Below, piece after piece: positions 8,642-16,848 of a stretch of DNA of 32,850 bases. The notes beneath the pieces were generated by a model, which worked only from the letters and a program-made list of their open reading frames with translations, was not told where the DNA came from and did no database searches. Where the stretch lies: positions 1 through 32,850 of the forward strand of contig JAFIEL010000016.1 in assembly GCA_020832585.1 (NCBI GenBank), written 5' to 3'. Both the position numbers and the translations under genes were made by a program. This DNA is from Natronohydrobacter sp. GTDB lineage: Bacteria; Pseudomonadota; Alphaproteobacteria; Rhodobacterales; Rhodobacteraceae. The first letter of the stretch is position 1; each line of letters begins with the position of its first letter.

Positions 8642-9362
8642 AACACCACAGGGGCGCAGACTCGCCTATCACCGCACGGACGGCGCCGGGCCGGGGATCG
8701 TGTTTCTGGGCGGCTTCATGTCAGATATGTCCGGCACCAAGGCCATCTGGCTGGAAGACTGGGCACGCAACCAGGGCCGCGCGTTCCTGCGCTTCGATTA
8801 TTCCGGGCATGGCGAAAGCTCGGGCGCGTTCGAGGACGGTTGCATCGGGGACTGGGCAGAAGATGCGTATCAGGCCGTGACGCAACTGACCAAAGGGCCG
8901 CAAATCCTTGTCGGGTCATCAATGGGTGGCTGGATTGCGCTCTTGCTGGCGCGGCGCATCCCCGAACGCGTTGCAGGGCTGGTCGGCATAGCCGCCGCCC
9001 CTGATTTCACCGAAGACAGCATGTGGCCCGGCCTGACCGACGCGCAGCGCGACGAGGTCACAACCCACGGCCAGACGGCAGTCCCGAATGACTATGACGA
9101 CCGCCCCTACATCCTGACCCGCCGCCTTTTCGAGGATGGGCAGCGCCAGCTTGTGCTGCGCAGCCCGCTTGCCCTGCCCTTCCCTGTGCGCCTTGTGCAA
9201 GGCACAAATGACGAGGCCGTGGCAACATCCGTGCCGCTGCGCCTGCTCGACCATGCCGAATGTCCCGACATGCGCCTCACCTTGGTCAAGGGGGCCGATC
9301 ACCGTTTCTCGACCCCGGACTGTCTGGACCTGATCGCGCAGGCCATCACGCAGGTCAGCTAG
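8625..9362 (+). CDS. Alpha/beta hydrolase, ABHD10-like (acyl-thioesterase/esterase type)
   Basis: 245 residues with a complete catalytic triad: nucleophile S99 in GSSMGG, D196 in GTNDE and H226 in GADHRF. FLGGFMSDMSGTKA near residues 27-40 forms the oxyanion-hole region. The motifs and length match the cytoplasmic group that includes mammalian ABHD10, a protein depalmitoylase and acyl-glucuronide esterase. The bacterial substrate is not known. There is no signal peptide. The start overlaps the MFS gene by 17 bases, so translation is probably coupled. The stop codon overlaps the end of hisN on the other strand by 8 bases. Confidence 0.85.
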   Translation: MANRLETPQGRRLAYHRTDGAGPGIVFLGGFMSDMSGTKAIWLEDWARNQGRAFLRFDYSGHGESSGAFEDGCIGDWAEDAYQAVTQLTKGPQILVGSSMGGWIALLLARRIPERVAGLVGIAAAPDFTEDSMWPGLTDAQRDEVTTHGQTAVPNDYDDRPYILTRRLFEDGQRQLVLRSPLALPFPVRLVQGTNDEAVATSVPLRLLDHAECPDMRLTLVKGADHRFSTPDCLDLIAQAITQVS

Positions 9363-10170
9363 ACGCCGCCTGCAACAGCCCAAGGGCCTGCGCGTGCAGC
9401 GCGGGATTTGCCGCCGCGATCACCTGCCCGCTCTCGCCCACCGGCCCGCCTTGCCAATCGGTGACGATCCCGCCTGCGGCTTCGATCACGGCGATGGGTG
9501 CGGCGATGTCATAAGAGTTCAATCCGGCCTCGATCACCAGATCGACATGCCCGGCGGCCAGAAGGGCATAGGCGTAGCAATCCATCCCGAACCGGGTCAG
9601 CTTCACCTGCGCGGCAACACGCTCGAAGGCGGTGCGCTCGGCGGCCGTCCCGATTTCGGGAAAGGTCGTGAACAGGATCGCCGCATCAAGCGTTTCGGTC
9701 GCACGGGTCTTGAGCGGCTTTTCCCCCTGCGGCCCGGTCACGCACGCGCGCCCAAGCCCCCCCAGAAAACGCTCACCGATATAGGGCTGATCGATCACGC
9801 CCAGAAACGGCCCCTCGGCATCGGCAAGCGCAATAAGCACCCCCCAGCAGGGCGTGCCCGCCAGATAGCCGCGCGTGCCGTCGATCGGGTCGATGATCCA
9901 TGTCAGCCCCGAAGCCCCCGACTCAATGCCCAGTTCCTCGCCCAGAACAGCGTCCTGTGGTCGTTGTTCTGCCAGACAGGCCCGGATCGCCGCCTCCGTC
10001 GCGCGGTCTGCCTGCGTGACGGGATCAAACCCCCCGGAGAGCTTGTTCTGCGCGTTCAGGTCCGGATGCCGGAACCATTCAAGGGTTCGGGGACGGGCCA
10101 GATCGGCGAGTGTCTCGATCAGACCAAGAAAACTGGCCTGCTCTTGCGGGGTGAGCGCGTGTCGGTCCAT
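9355..10170 (-). CDS. hisN: Inositol-monophosphatase-family phosphatase, probably histidinol-phosphatase
   Basis: Magnesium-dependent phosphatase. Members of this alphaproteobacterial subgroup remove phosphate from histidinol phosphate in histidine synthesis. It has 271 residues. Metal ligands are seen in GEEL (E78/E79), DPIDGT (D94, D97) and SYDIAAP (D221). The family signature WIIDPIDGTRGY is intact. The ATG at 10170 is chosen because GGAG lies about eight bases upstream. The longer reading from 10212 would run through a strong hairpin. The ribosome binding site sits directly beside that terminator-like hairpin of the upstream XRE gene, which may control expression. Substrate is by similarity; inositol phosphatase activity is the alternative. 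Confidence 0.87.
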   Translation of the reverse strand: MDRHALTPQEQASFLGLIETLADLARPRTLEWFRHPDLNAQNKLSGGFDPVTQADRATEAAIRACLAEQRPQDAVLGEELGIESGASGLTWIIDPIDGTRGYLAGTPCWGVLIALADAEGPFLGVIDQPYIGERFLGGLGRACVTGPQGEKPLKTRATETLDAAILFTTFPEIGTAAERTAFERVAAQVKLTRFGMDCYAYALLAAGHVDLVIEAGLNSYDIAAPIAVIEAAGGIVTDWQGGPVGESGQVIAAANPALHAQALGLLQAASS

Positions 10171-10171
10171 C

Positions 10172-10205
10172 AAAAAAGCTCCGGCGCGGGGCATACCCCG
10201 CGCCG
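10172..10205 (-). terminator. Terminator-like hairpin overlapping the hisN ribosome binding region
   Basis: Perfect 10-base stem CGGCGCGGGG (10182-10191) with CCCCGCGCCG (10196-10205) and a four-base loop. On the minus strand it is followed by GAGC and six T, ending one base before the hisN ATG. It fits the end of the XRE gene, but the same bases supply the hisN GGAG, so it could also act as an attenuator or translational block. Confidence 0.6.
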
Positions 10206-10256
10206 TTGCCATGCTTTGCGCTTATTGGCAAGCGCGCCCGTTTCATTCGAGCGAGA

Positions 10257-10616
10257 TCAGGCGGCCTGCCCCAGAGCACGCGCCAGATCGAACAGGCGTT
10301 TGCGCTGCCCTTCCGGGATCGCATAATAGGTGCGCAACAATTCAAGTGTTTCCTTGCGGTTAAGCATGTCTTCGTCACCGCCCGACAAGGTTTCGTCCGG
10401 CTGCAACCCATCGAAAAAAAAGCTCGGCATGACATCAAGAGCTTGCGAAATATCCCACAGTCGAGACGCGGAAACACGATTCGCGCCCGTCTCGTATTTC
10501 TGAATTTGCTGGAATTTGATGCCTACCGCATCTGCGAGTTGTTGTTGTGTCATTCCAACCAGCCACCTGCGATGACGGATTTTCTGACCAACATGCACAT
10601 CCACTGTATGACTCAC
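10257..10616 (-). CDS. XRE-family helix-turn-helix regulator
   Basis: Small DNA-binding repressor-type protein of 119 residues. The N-terminal HTH_3 domain (about 8-64) contains the recognition region QQQLADAVGIKFQQIQKYE, followed by the conserved GANRVSASRLWDIS. The C-terminal tail (about 70-119) is charged and carries a short helix with RKRLFDLARAL. The start is GTG with AGGG seven bases upstream. Proteins with this layout are common in Rhodobacterales. The regulon is unknown. It is divergent from qor across a repeat-rich spacer that may be its own operator. It precedes hisN with a terminator-like hairpin between them. Confidence 0.88.
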   Translation of the reverse strand: MSHTVDVHVGQKIRHRRWLVGMTQQQLADAVGIKFQQIQKYETGANRVSASRLWDISQALDVMPSFFFDGLQPDETLSGGDEDMLNRKETLELLRTYYAIPEGQRKRLFDLARALGQAA

Positions 10617-10749
10617 AATGCTACCCTGTTCTTTTTGCCGACCAAGCTGCGGCCGAGAGTTTCAATCACAACGCGCCGCATCAGACTGCTGACAAGGCAC
10701 GGCAAACACATTTTTACGGAAGCCGCGAAGGGCTGAATTCACGTTTAGG

Positions 10750-10787
10750 GGAAGCACGCCACATTGCACGCGAAATAGAGTGCTTCC
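10750..10787. repeat. Inverted repeat GGAAGCAC-N22-GTGCTTCC
   Basis: Perfect 8-base arms at 10750-10757 and 10780-10787 in the 321-base spacer (10617-10937) between the XRE gene and qor. With a 22-base centre, it could be a long hairpin or two half-sites. No coding sequence is supported in this spacer, which is clearly more AT-rich than its surroundings. Confidence 0.4.
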
Positions 10788-10806
10788 TTGGATTGATGCG
10801 CGAAAA

Positions 10807-10832
10807 TTGCAAATTGCGTTGCATTTTGCAAA
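10807..10832. promoter_or_regulatory. TTGC repeat array upstream of qor
   Basis: Four TTGC units start at 10807, 10814, 10819 and 10826, with spacings of 7, 5 and 7. The outer ones lie in the palindromes TTGCAA and TTTGCAAA. The array lies in the divergent XRE/qor spacer, about 110 bases before the qor ATG, and has the look of a multi-site operator. The binding protein is not known; the neighbouring XRE regulator is one candidate. Confidence 0.4.
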
Positions 10833-10937
10833 CAACCTCTGGATGAATTTTGCGACACGCAATCGCCCCTGTCGGGACCGGCTTGCACTCGGCCCGGCAT
10901 CGCGGCACGTTCAGTCCGTGAACAGGAAGGACACGTC

Positions 10938-11903
10938 ATGCGCGCCGTTATTTTGCACAAAATCGATTCTCCACCCGTCCTGTCGGACATGCCCGCTCCC
11001 CGGCCCGGACCCGGAGAGGTGCTGATATCCGTGGCCGCATGTGGATTGAATTTCGCCGATCTTCTGATGCAGCGCGGCCAGTATCAGGAGCGCCCCGCCT
11101 TGCCCTTTGTCCTGGGCATGGAGATTTCGGGCACCATCATCGCACTGGGCGAGGGTGTGACGCATCTGCGCAAGGGCCAGCGAATTGCAGCCTTTACCGG
11201 TCAGGGCGGGCTGGCCGAACAGGCGATCTGCCCGGCCAGTCGCTGCGTGCCCGTGCCCGACAGCATGTCCTTCACGGATGCCGCCGGATTTCTGGTCGCC
11301 TATGGCACCTCGCATCTGGCCCTCGATCACCGCGCGCATCTGCAACCGGGCGAGACGCTGCTGGTGCTGGGTGCCGCAGGCGGGGTTGGCCTGACCGCCG
11401 TCGAGATCGGGGCGGCGATGGGCGCGCGCGTGATCGCGGTTGCGCGCGGTGCCGAGAAACTGGCCATTGCCCGCGAGAAAGGGGCGGCCATCTGCCTCGA
11501 CAGCGAAGGGATCGACCTGCGTGCGGAACTGAAAGCCCTTGGCGGGGTCGATGTGGTCTATGATGCCATCGGCGAACCGCTCGCCACCCCCGCCCTGCGC
11601 GCGCTTCGCCCCGAGGGGCGATTCCTCGCCATAGGATTCGCAGGTGGCACCGTGCCGCAATTTCCGGCCAATATCCTGCTGGTCAAGAACCTGACCGTGA
11701 TCGGGCTCTACTGGGGCGGCTATCTGAATTTCGCACCCGATGCGCTGACCGGATCGCTGGCGCGACTGATGGACTGGTATGCGGCAGGCAAGATCGCGCC
11801 CCATGTCAGCCATGTGCTGCCGCTCGCGCAGGTCATGGACGGATTCGCCCTGCTCAGGGACAGAAAATCGACCGGCAAAGTGGTTATTGACCTGACCGCG
11901 TGA
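10938..11903 (+). CDS. qor: NADPH:quinone oxidoreductase-like protein (medium-chain dehydrogenase/reductase)
   Basis: Cytoplasmic reductase of 321 residues that probably uses NADPH to reduce quinones or activated alkenes. The N-terminal GroES-like domain (about 1-120) has CGLNFADLLMQRGQY, the usual QOR signature, with no structural zinc cysteines. The Rossmann domain has the nucleotide motif GAAGGVG (145-151) and continues to about 290. AGGAAGG stands about seven bases before the ATG. The upstream spacer has several repeats, so the gene is probably regulated. The exact substrate cannot be assigned. The symbol is used in the family sense. Confidence 0.88.
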   Translation: MRAVILHKIDSPPVLSDMPAPRPGPGEVLISVAACGLNFADLLMQRGQYQERPALPFVLGMEISGTIIALGEGVTHLRKGQRIAAFTGQGGLAEQAICPASRCVPVPDSMSFTDAAGFLVAYGTSHLALDHRAHLQPGETLLVLGAAGGVGLTAVEIGAAMGARVIAVARGAEKLAIAREKGAAICLDSEGIDLRAELKALGGVDVVYDAIGEPLATPALRALRPEGRFLAIGFAGGTVPQFPANILLVKNLTVIGLYWGGYLNFAPDALTGSLARLMDWYAAGKIAPHVSHVLPLAQVMDGFALLRDRKSTGKVVIDLTA

Positions 11904-11965
11904 TCAATCAGGCCGCAGCTTCGCAAAGAAGCGTTCAATTCCTGTCTATTTGACTCCGGAAATCC

Positions 11966-11994
11966 TTGAAACTCGGGGCAAGCTTGACGATATT
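11966..11994 (+). promoter_or_regulatory. Candidate promoter of the Bax-inhibitor-1 gene
   Basis: TTGAAA (11966-11971) and GATATT (11989-11994) are separated by 17 bases. A start near 12001 gives a leader of about 50 bases before the ATG at 12050. By eye only. Confidence 0.45.
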
Positions 11995-12049
11995 ACTCGC
12001 AAGTCCCTGCGCACCCGCGCAGTCTGACAAATTTTTCACGGAGGTACAC

Positions 12050-12835
12050 ATGGCAGATTACAACACCATGCGGGCACAGACGATCAGCACGACCCGCGCC
12101 GCAGAAATCGACGCAGGGCTGCGCGCCCATATGAACAAGGTCTATGGCACCATGTCCGTCGGCATGCTGATCACGGCTGCGGCGGCATGGGCGATTTCGG
12201 GTCTGACCACCACGACCGACGCCAGCATGGCTGTCGCGCAACTGGGCAACGGCACGATGCTGAACCAGTTTGGCGCGACGATCTATCTCTCGCCGCTGCG
12301 CTGGGTCATCATGTTCGCGCCTCTCGCCTTCATCCTGTTCGGCTGGGGCGCGCTGATGCGCCGTGCATCGGCCGCAGGTGTGCAACTGGGCTTCTTCGTC
12401 TTCGCGGCTGCCATCGGCCTGTCGCTCAGCTCGATCTTCCTTGTCTTCACAAGCTACTCGATCGTGCAGACCTTCCTTGTGACCGCCATCGCCTTCGCGG
12501 GTCTCAGCCTCTATGGCTACACCACGAAGAAGGATCTTTCGGGCATGGGCACCTTCCTGATCATGGGTGTGATCGGTCTGATCGTGGCGATGATCATCAA
12601 CATCTTCCTGCAGTCCCCTGCAATGATGTTCGCGATCTCTGCCATCGGTATCCTGATCTTCGCCGGTCTGACGGCGTTCTACACCCAGACGATCAAATCG
12701 GAATATGTGGCCCATGCTGCCGCTGGCGATCAGGAATGGCTGGACAAGGCCGCTGTGGACGGGGCGCTGTCGCTGTATATCAGCTTCCTGAACATGTTCC
12801 AGTTCCTGCTGATGTTCATGGGCCAGCAAGAATAA
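12050..12835 (+). CDS. Bax inhibitor-1/YccA family membrane protein
   Basis: 261 residues with about seven membrane spans and a C-terminal segment DGALSLYISFLNMFQFLL that carries the conserved aspartate of the BI-1 pore region. Bacterial members (YbhL/YccA) are inner-membrane proteins; YccA is tied to FtsH control and BsYetJ to calcium leak. The role here is unproven. The ATG at 12050 is chosen for the excellent GGAGG at 12040-12044; the longer reading from 11966 would place the ribosome binding site inside the gene. It has its own candidate promoter and a strong terminator, so it is probably monocistronic. Confidence 0.93.
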   Translation: MADYNTMRAQTISTTRAAEIDAGLRAHMNKVYGTMSVGMLITAAAAWAISGLTTTTDASMAVAQLGNGTMLNQFGATIYLSPLRWVIMFAPLAFILFGWGALMRRASAAGVQLGFFVFAAAIGLSLSSIFLVFTSYSIVQTFLVTAIAFAGLSLYGYTTKKDLSGMGTFLIMGVIGLIVAMIINIFLQSPAMMFAISAIGILIFAGLTAFYTQTIKSEYVAHAAAGDQEWLDKAAVDGALSLYISFLNMFQFLLMFMGQQE

Positions 12836-12860
12836 GCTCGCTCCAGACGCAATCTGACAA

Positions 12861-12886
12861 GGGCGCATCTCAAGATGCGCCCTTTT
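12861..12886 (+). terminator. Rho-independent terminator of the Bax-inhibitor-1 gene
   Basis: GGGCGCATCT (12861-12870), two-base centre, AGATGCGCCC (12873-12882) and four T, with a second T-run a few bases on. Perfect 10-base stem 25 bases after the stop codon. Confidence 0.85.
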
Positions 12887-12920
12887 GCGTTTTCGAGCGC
12901 CTGCCATCGGGCGCCTGTAG

Positions 12921-12942
12921 GGTGCGTGCTCCCGCACGCACC
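12921..12942. repeat. Palindrome GGTGCGTGC-TCCC-GCACGCACC
   Basis: Perfect 9-base arms preceded by GTAG, between the Bax-inhibitor-1 terminator and proS. It has the same design as the palindromes near 5106, 5154 and 16213 (GGTGNGTG paired with CACNCACC). There is no T-run, so terminator function is not evident. Confidence 0.55.
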
Positions 12943-13026
12943 TTCCCCCGCGCGCGCGACCTTGCCCCTGCGCGCATCCTCGCATAAACCCAAGCCCAAC
13001 TTGCCCCTTCATGCAAAGGCTGATCC

Positions 13027-14367
13027 ATGCGCCTGACCCGCTACTTCCTGCCCGTCCTGAAAGAAACCCCGTCCGAGGCCCAGATCGTCAGCCACCGCAT
13101 GATGCTGCGTGCGGGCATGATCAAGCAGGCAAGCGCGGGCATCTATTCCTGGCTGCCCTTAGGCTACAAGGTTCTGAAACGCATCGAACAGATCGTGCAT
13201 GAGGAACAGATCCGCGCAGGCCATATTCCGATGCTCATGCCCACGCTGCAATCAGCGGATCTCTGGCGCGAAAGCGGGCGCTATGATGATTACGGTCAGG
13301 AAATGCTGCGCATCAAGGACCGCCATGACCGCGACATGCTCTATGGTCCGACCAATGAAGAGCTGATCACCGATATCTTCCGGTCCCATGTCAGCAGCTA
13401 CAAGGATCTGCCGCTGACGCTCTATCATATCCAGTGGAAATTCCGCGACGAGATCCGCCCCCGTTTCGGCGTCATGCGGGGCCGCGAATTCCTGATGAAG
13501 GATGGCTATAACTTCGACATCGACAAGGACGCCGCGCTGCACGCCTATAACCGCCATCTGGTCAGCTATCTGCGCAGCTACGAACGCATGGGCCTGCAAG
13601 CGATCCCGATGCGCGCCGATGGTGGCCCGATTGGCGGCGATTACACGCATGAATTCCTGGTGCTGGCCGAAACCGGCGAGTCGGAAGTGTTCTATGACAG
13701 CGAAATCACCGATCTGAAATTCGGGGATCGCGCGGTCGATTATGACAGCGTGCCCGAATGTCAGGCGGTGCTGGAGGAATTCACCTCGCGCTATGCCCGC
13801 ACCGATGAAACCCATGACGAGGCCGCCTTTCACGCCCAAGTCCCCGAAGCCCGCCGCCGCACGGCGCGTGGCATCGAAGTTGGTCAGATCTTCTATTTCG
13901 GCACGAAGTATTCCGAGGCGATGGGCGCCAATGTCGTCGGCCCCGACGGAAGCCGCTCCCCGGTGCATATGGGCAGCCACGGCATCGGTGTATCGCGGCT
14001 TCTGGGCGCGATCATCGAGGCCAGCCATGACGACCGCGGCATCATCTGGCCCGAAGGCGTCACCCCCTTCCATTGCGGGATCGTGAACCTCAAGCAGGGC
14101 GACGTGGCGGCGGATGCAGCTTGCGATGGGCTTTACAAGGCGCTGACCGCCAAGGGGCTGGAGCCGCTCTATGATGATCGCGCCGAGCGCGCAGGGGCGA
14201 AATTCGCCACCATGGACCTGATCGGCCTGCCCTGGCGTATCACGGTCGGGCCGCGCGGGCTGGAAAAGGGCGTGGTCGAACTGACCAGCCGCCGCAGCGG
14301 CGAAAGCGAGGAACTCTCGCCCGAGGCCGCTTTGGACCGGATTGCGCAGATTTACGCCGGTCACTGA
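13027..14367 (+). CDS. proS: Prolyl-tRNA synthetase (short alphaproteobacterial type)
   Basis: Charges tRNA-Pro with proline. The 446-residue length is normal for the alphaproteobacterial form, which lacks the large editing insertion found in E. coli ProRS (about 570 residues). Class II motifs are visible: TNEE (109-112), motif 2 in [19 protein letters not shown] (137-155) and motif 3 in [16 protein letters not shown] (316-331). The C-terminal HGTP anticodon domain spans about 345-446. AAGG lies seven bases before the ATG. Without the insertion, editing of Ala-tRNA-Pro would need a separate free-standing enzyme elsewhere in the genome (inference). Confidence 0.97.
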   Translation: MRLTRYFLPVLKETPSEAQIVSHRMMLRAGMIKQASAGIYSWLPLGYKVLKRIEQIVHEEQIRAGHIPMLMPTLQSADLWRESGRYDDYGQEMLRIKDRHDRDMLYGPTNEELITDIFRSHVSSYKDLPLTLYHIQWKFRDEIRPRFGVMRGREFLMKDGYNFDIDKDAALHAYNRHLVSYLRSYERMGLQAIPMRADGGPIGGDYTHEFLVLAETGESEVFYDSEITDLKFGDRAVDYDSVPECQAVLEEFTSRYARTDETHDEAAFHAQVPEARRRTARGIEVGQIFYFGTKYSEAMGANVVGPDGSRSPVHMGSHGIGVSRLLGAIIEASHDDRGIIWPEGVTPFHCGIVNLKQGDVAADAACDGLYKALTAKGLEPLYDDRAERAGAKFATMDLIGLPWRITVGPRGLEKGVVELTSRRSGESEELSPEAALDRIAQIYAGH

Positions 14368-14430
14368 CAGCCCGCTTGACGCAGCCCCGCAAGCTGCGAC
14401 ATCCTGCCGCATCAGCCGCAGGAGGGTGTC

Positions 14431-15579
14431 ATGGCGCGCAAGGTGCTGATCGGGACGACCAAAGGGGCCTTCGTGCTGCGCCAGCAGCCGGATGGCAGCT
14501 TCACCGTCAGTGGACCGCATTGCGATGGCTGGCCCATCAACCATGTGATCGGCCAGCCCGGCACCGGCAAACTCTGGGCCGGTGGCGGGGGCGAGTGGTT
14601 CGGCGCGGGCGTCTGGCATTCGAGCGATGGCGGCGACACATGGACCCTCACCCGCCTCTCGCCCGGCCAGATGGATGACTGGGCCGAACAGGATCCCGAA
14701 TTCGCCGCGATGATCGGCTGGCAGAAAACCGACCTGCCCTTCGGCAAGGATCTGTCGCAGATCTGGTCGCTGCACCACTCGGGCGACAGGGTCTTCGCGG
14801 GTACGAAACCGGCGGATCTGCTGGAAAGCCGCGATGATGGCGCCAGCTTCTCACGGGTCGCAGGGCTTGGCGCGCATCCCTCGCGCCCCGACTGGCAACC
14901 CGGCGCGGCGGGGCTGATCCTGCATTCCATCGCCTCGGAACCGGGCAATCCGGGCAAGCTGTGGCTGGGCATTTCCGCAGCGGGCGTTTTCGCGACAGAA
15001 GATGGCGGTGCAAGCTGGGAACGGCGCAACCGGCTGTCAAACGCGAGAGCCTGCGCGCATCACCACCACCCCGCTGCACCGTCCGGGGGTGAGATCGGCC
15101 ATTGTGTGCACAGTCTGGCCCGCGCGCCCTCGGGGGCAGGCGATCTGCTCTATCAGCAGAACCACCACGGCGTCTGGCGCAGTCAGGATGGTGGCCGCTC
15201 ATGGGAGGACATGACCGAAGGACTGCCCTCGACCTTCGGCTTTCCCATCGTGGTGCATCCGCATGACCCGCAGAAACTCTGGGTCTTTCCGTTGAACGGC
15301 GACATGGAGGGGCGCTTTCCCCCGGACGCACAGGCCGCTGTCTGGCATTCCGCCGATGGTGGCGAAACATGGCAGGCACAGCGCAATGGATTGCCGCAGG
15401 AATTCTGTTTCTTCACCGTGCTGCGGCAAGCCATGGCCAGCGACGAGGGGGTGATCCCGGCAGTCTATTTCGGCACGAATAGCGGATCGGTCTTCGGCAG
15501 TTTCGACGAGGGCGCAAGCTGGCGAGAGATCGCGCGCCATCTGCCCACGATCCAGAGCGTCGAGGCGATTAGCGATTGA
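14431..15579 (+). CDS. BNR/Asp-box beta-propeller protein (sialidase-like fold, function unknown)
   Basis: 382 residues with six Asp-box repeats of the S-x-D-x-G-x-[ST]-[WF] type at about 64, 133, 189, 251, 307 and 357, spaced 50-69 residues apart, as in a six-bladed propeller. There is no signal peptide, so it is probably cytoplasmic, and I do not see the arginine triad expected of a true sialidase. A histidine-rich stretch (AHHHH at about 209-213) and QQNHHGVW are notable and could bind metal. AGGAGG precedes the ATG closely. The gene lies between proS and a hemerythrin-like gene on the same strand. Annotations such as exo-alpha-sialidase or photosystem-stability factor-like would go beyond what is seen. 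Confidence 0.8.
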   Translation: MARKVLIGTTKGAFVLRQQPDGSFTVSGPHCDGWPINHVIGQPGTGKLWAGGGGEWFGAGVWHSSDGGDTWTLTRLSPGQMDDWAEQDPEFAAMIGWQKTDLPFGKDLSQIWSLHHSGDRVFAGTKPADLLESRDDGASFSRVAGLGAHPSRPDWQPGAAGLILHSIASEPGNPGKLWLGISAAGVFATEDGGASWERRNRLSNARACAHHHHPAAPSGGEIGHCVHSLARAPSGAGDLLYQQNHHGVWRSQDGGRSWEDMTEGLPSTFGFPIVVHPHDPQKLWVFPLNGDMEGRFPPDAQAAVWHSADGGETWQAQRNGLPQEFCFFTVLRQAMASDEGVIPAVYFGTNSGSVFGSFDEGASWREIARHLPTIQSVEAISD

Positions 15580-15633
15580 CCCTGCCAGTCAGGGGCTTAG
15601 CTGGGATCCAGAGCTGATGAAAGGCACCCGACC

Positions 15634-16200
15634 ATGCCCCTGACCGACCTCGCCCATCGCGAGAAACTGCCCGACGCGCTGCGCGTGCTGCTGGAAAACT
15701 ACCCCCGCGCGCGCTGGGAGAGCCACCGGAATTTCGACGGGCTGACCCGCTTCTGGCTGGACCGGCACCTGATGTTCCGCCGCGCCTTGGCACAATGGCA
15801 GGCAGACACACGCGGTTTTCTGGACAAGGGCCGCGACGCCCGCGCGCATGGGCAGATGACCGCCCGGATCGGCGGCTTCCTGATCAACGAATTGCACGGC
15901 CACCACCAGATCGAGGATGCGCATTATTTCCCGACCCTCGCCGCAGCCGAAAAGCGCCTTGCGCATGGGTTCGAATTGCTCGACGCGGATCATCACGCCC
16001 TCGACAGCCAACTCGCGGACCTGACAGACGCAGCCAACACCCATCTGCGCAGCTTGCAGGACCGCAGCGCCGACGCAATGGCAAACGCAGGCGCGATGCT
16101 CGCGCGGCTGGACGGGTTCGAGCGCTTCCTCGACCGGCATCTGGTCGATGAAGAGGAATTGGTCGTTCCGGTGATCCTGCATCACGCGCTGAAATTCTGA
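15634..16200 (+). CDS. Hemerythrin HHE-domain protein
   Basis: 188-residue helical protein with a pattern of histidine and carboxylate ligands suited to a di-iron site: H45 (LDRHLMF), H88/H91 with E94 (HGHHQIEDAHYF), H120/H121 (DADHHALD) and H169 with E173-E175 (DRHLVDEEE). It has no signal peptide or membrane span, so it is cytoplasmic. Bacterial single-domain hemerythrins bind oxygen or nitric oxide or take part in iron and redox handling; which applies here is unknown. It follows the Asp-box gene by 54 bases on the same strand and may be co-transcribed. It converges on the chaC-like gene. Confidence 0.85.
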   Translation: MPLTDLAHREKLPDALRVLLENYPRARWESHRNFDGLTRFWLDRHLMFRRALAQWQADTRGFLDKGRDARAHGQMTARIGGFLINELHGHHQIEDAHYFPTLAAAEKRLAHGFELLDADHHALDSQLADLTDAANTHLRSLQDRSADAMANAGAMLARLDGFERFLDRHLVDEEELVVPVILHHALKF

Positions 16201-16212
16201 TCCCTCAAGCGG

Positions 16213-16232
16213 GGGCGGGTTGTCACCCACCC
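16213..16232. repeat. Imperfect palindrome GGGCGGGT-TGTC-ACCCACCC
   Basis: Eight-base arms with one mismatch in the 37-base gap between convergent genes. It resembles the 5106/5154/12921 palindromes and may help end transcription from both sides, though no T-run is present. Confidence 0.45.
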
Positions 16233-16237
16233 TGCCC

Positions 16238-16780
16238 TCAGATGCGCTGCAATTCGCGCACCCGCGCCGCCAGCCAGTCCAGATCCGGATCGCGCAACCC
16301 CAACTCCGCCAGATGCGCCGCTGTGTTGAACAGATAGGCGCAATTCGGCCCGCGCCCGCCCACGGCCCGCGCAATGATCTGCGCCTGCTCTTCCAGTGAC
16401 AGGCCCGCGCAATACTGATCATGCGCCGGATCAATCACATAGGTCACGGCCTCGACCGCGCGTCCGTCCTGCAACTGCACCGGGGCGCGCAGTTCCAGAT
16501 AGGCCGCCGAAATCAACTCGCGCGCGCGCAGATATTCCAGTGTTTCTTCCGCGATCCGCAAGGGAATTTCAAACGCCACCCCCTCGCACCTGCCCGGCCC
16601 CGCATCCAGCGCCAGCACCAGACCCGGACGCTGCACTGTGCCGCGATGATGGATCGAACGCATGCAGAAGCTGCGCTGATACCCTTGCATCCGCGCGATC
16701 TGGCGGGCCTGATAGGCAAAGCCCGGCTCCCAGATCAAAGATCCATAGCCGAATACCCAAAGCGAATCCCGCGCGCGCAT
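16238..16780 (-). CDS. chaC: Gamma-glutamylcyclotransferase, ChaC type
   Basis: Releases 5-oxoproline from glutathione (Cys-Gly is the other product) in the cytoplasm. It has 180 residues. The substrate-binding loop VFGYGSLIW (9-17) is at the usual place near the N-terminus, and a likely catalytic glutamate is E88 in LRAREL. RSIHHRGT and PGLVLALD match the ChaC family. The ATG at 16780 starts directly before this loop and has AGGA upstream; the longer reading to 16918 would run into the divergent gene and is rejected. A 68-base divergent spacer separates it from the DUF2125 gene. The link to glutathione turnover fits the other redox genes nearby. Confidence 0.88.
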   Translation of the reverse strand: MRARDSLWVFGYGSLIWEPGFAYQARQIARMQGYQRSFCMRSIHHRGTVQRPGLVLALDAGPGRCEGVAFEIPLRIAEETLEYLRARELISAAYLELRAPVQLQDGRAVEAVTYVIDPAHDQYCAGLSLEEQAQIIARAVGGRGPNCAYLFNTAAHLAELGLRDPDLDWLAARVRELQRI

Positions 16781-16848
16781 GTGACTGGTCCTTTCCTGCG
16801 CCTTGGGTGTATTAGGCTTTGACCAGCATGAAAAGAGAGGCCCTGTCG

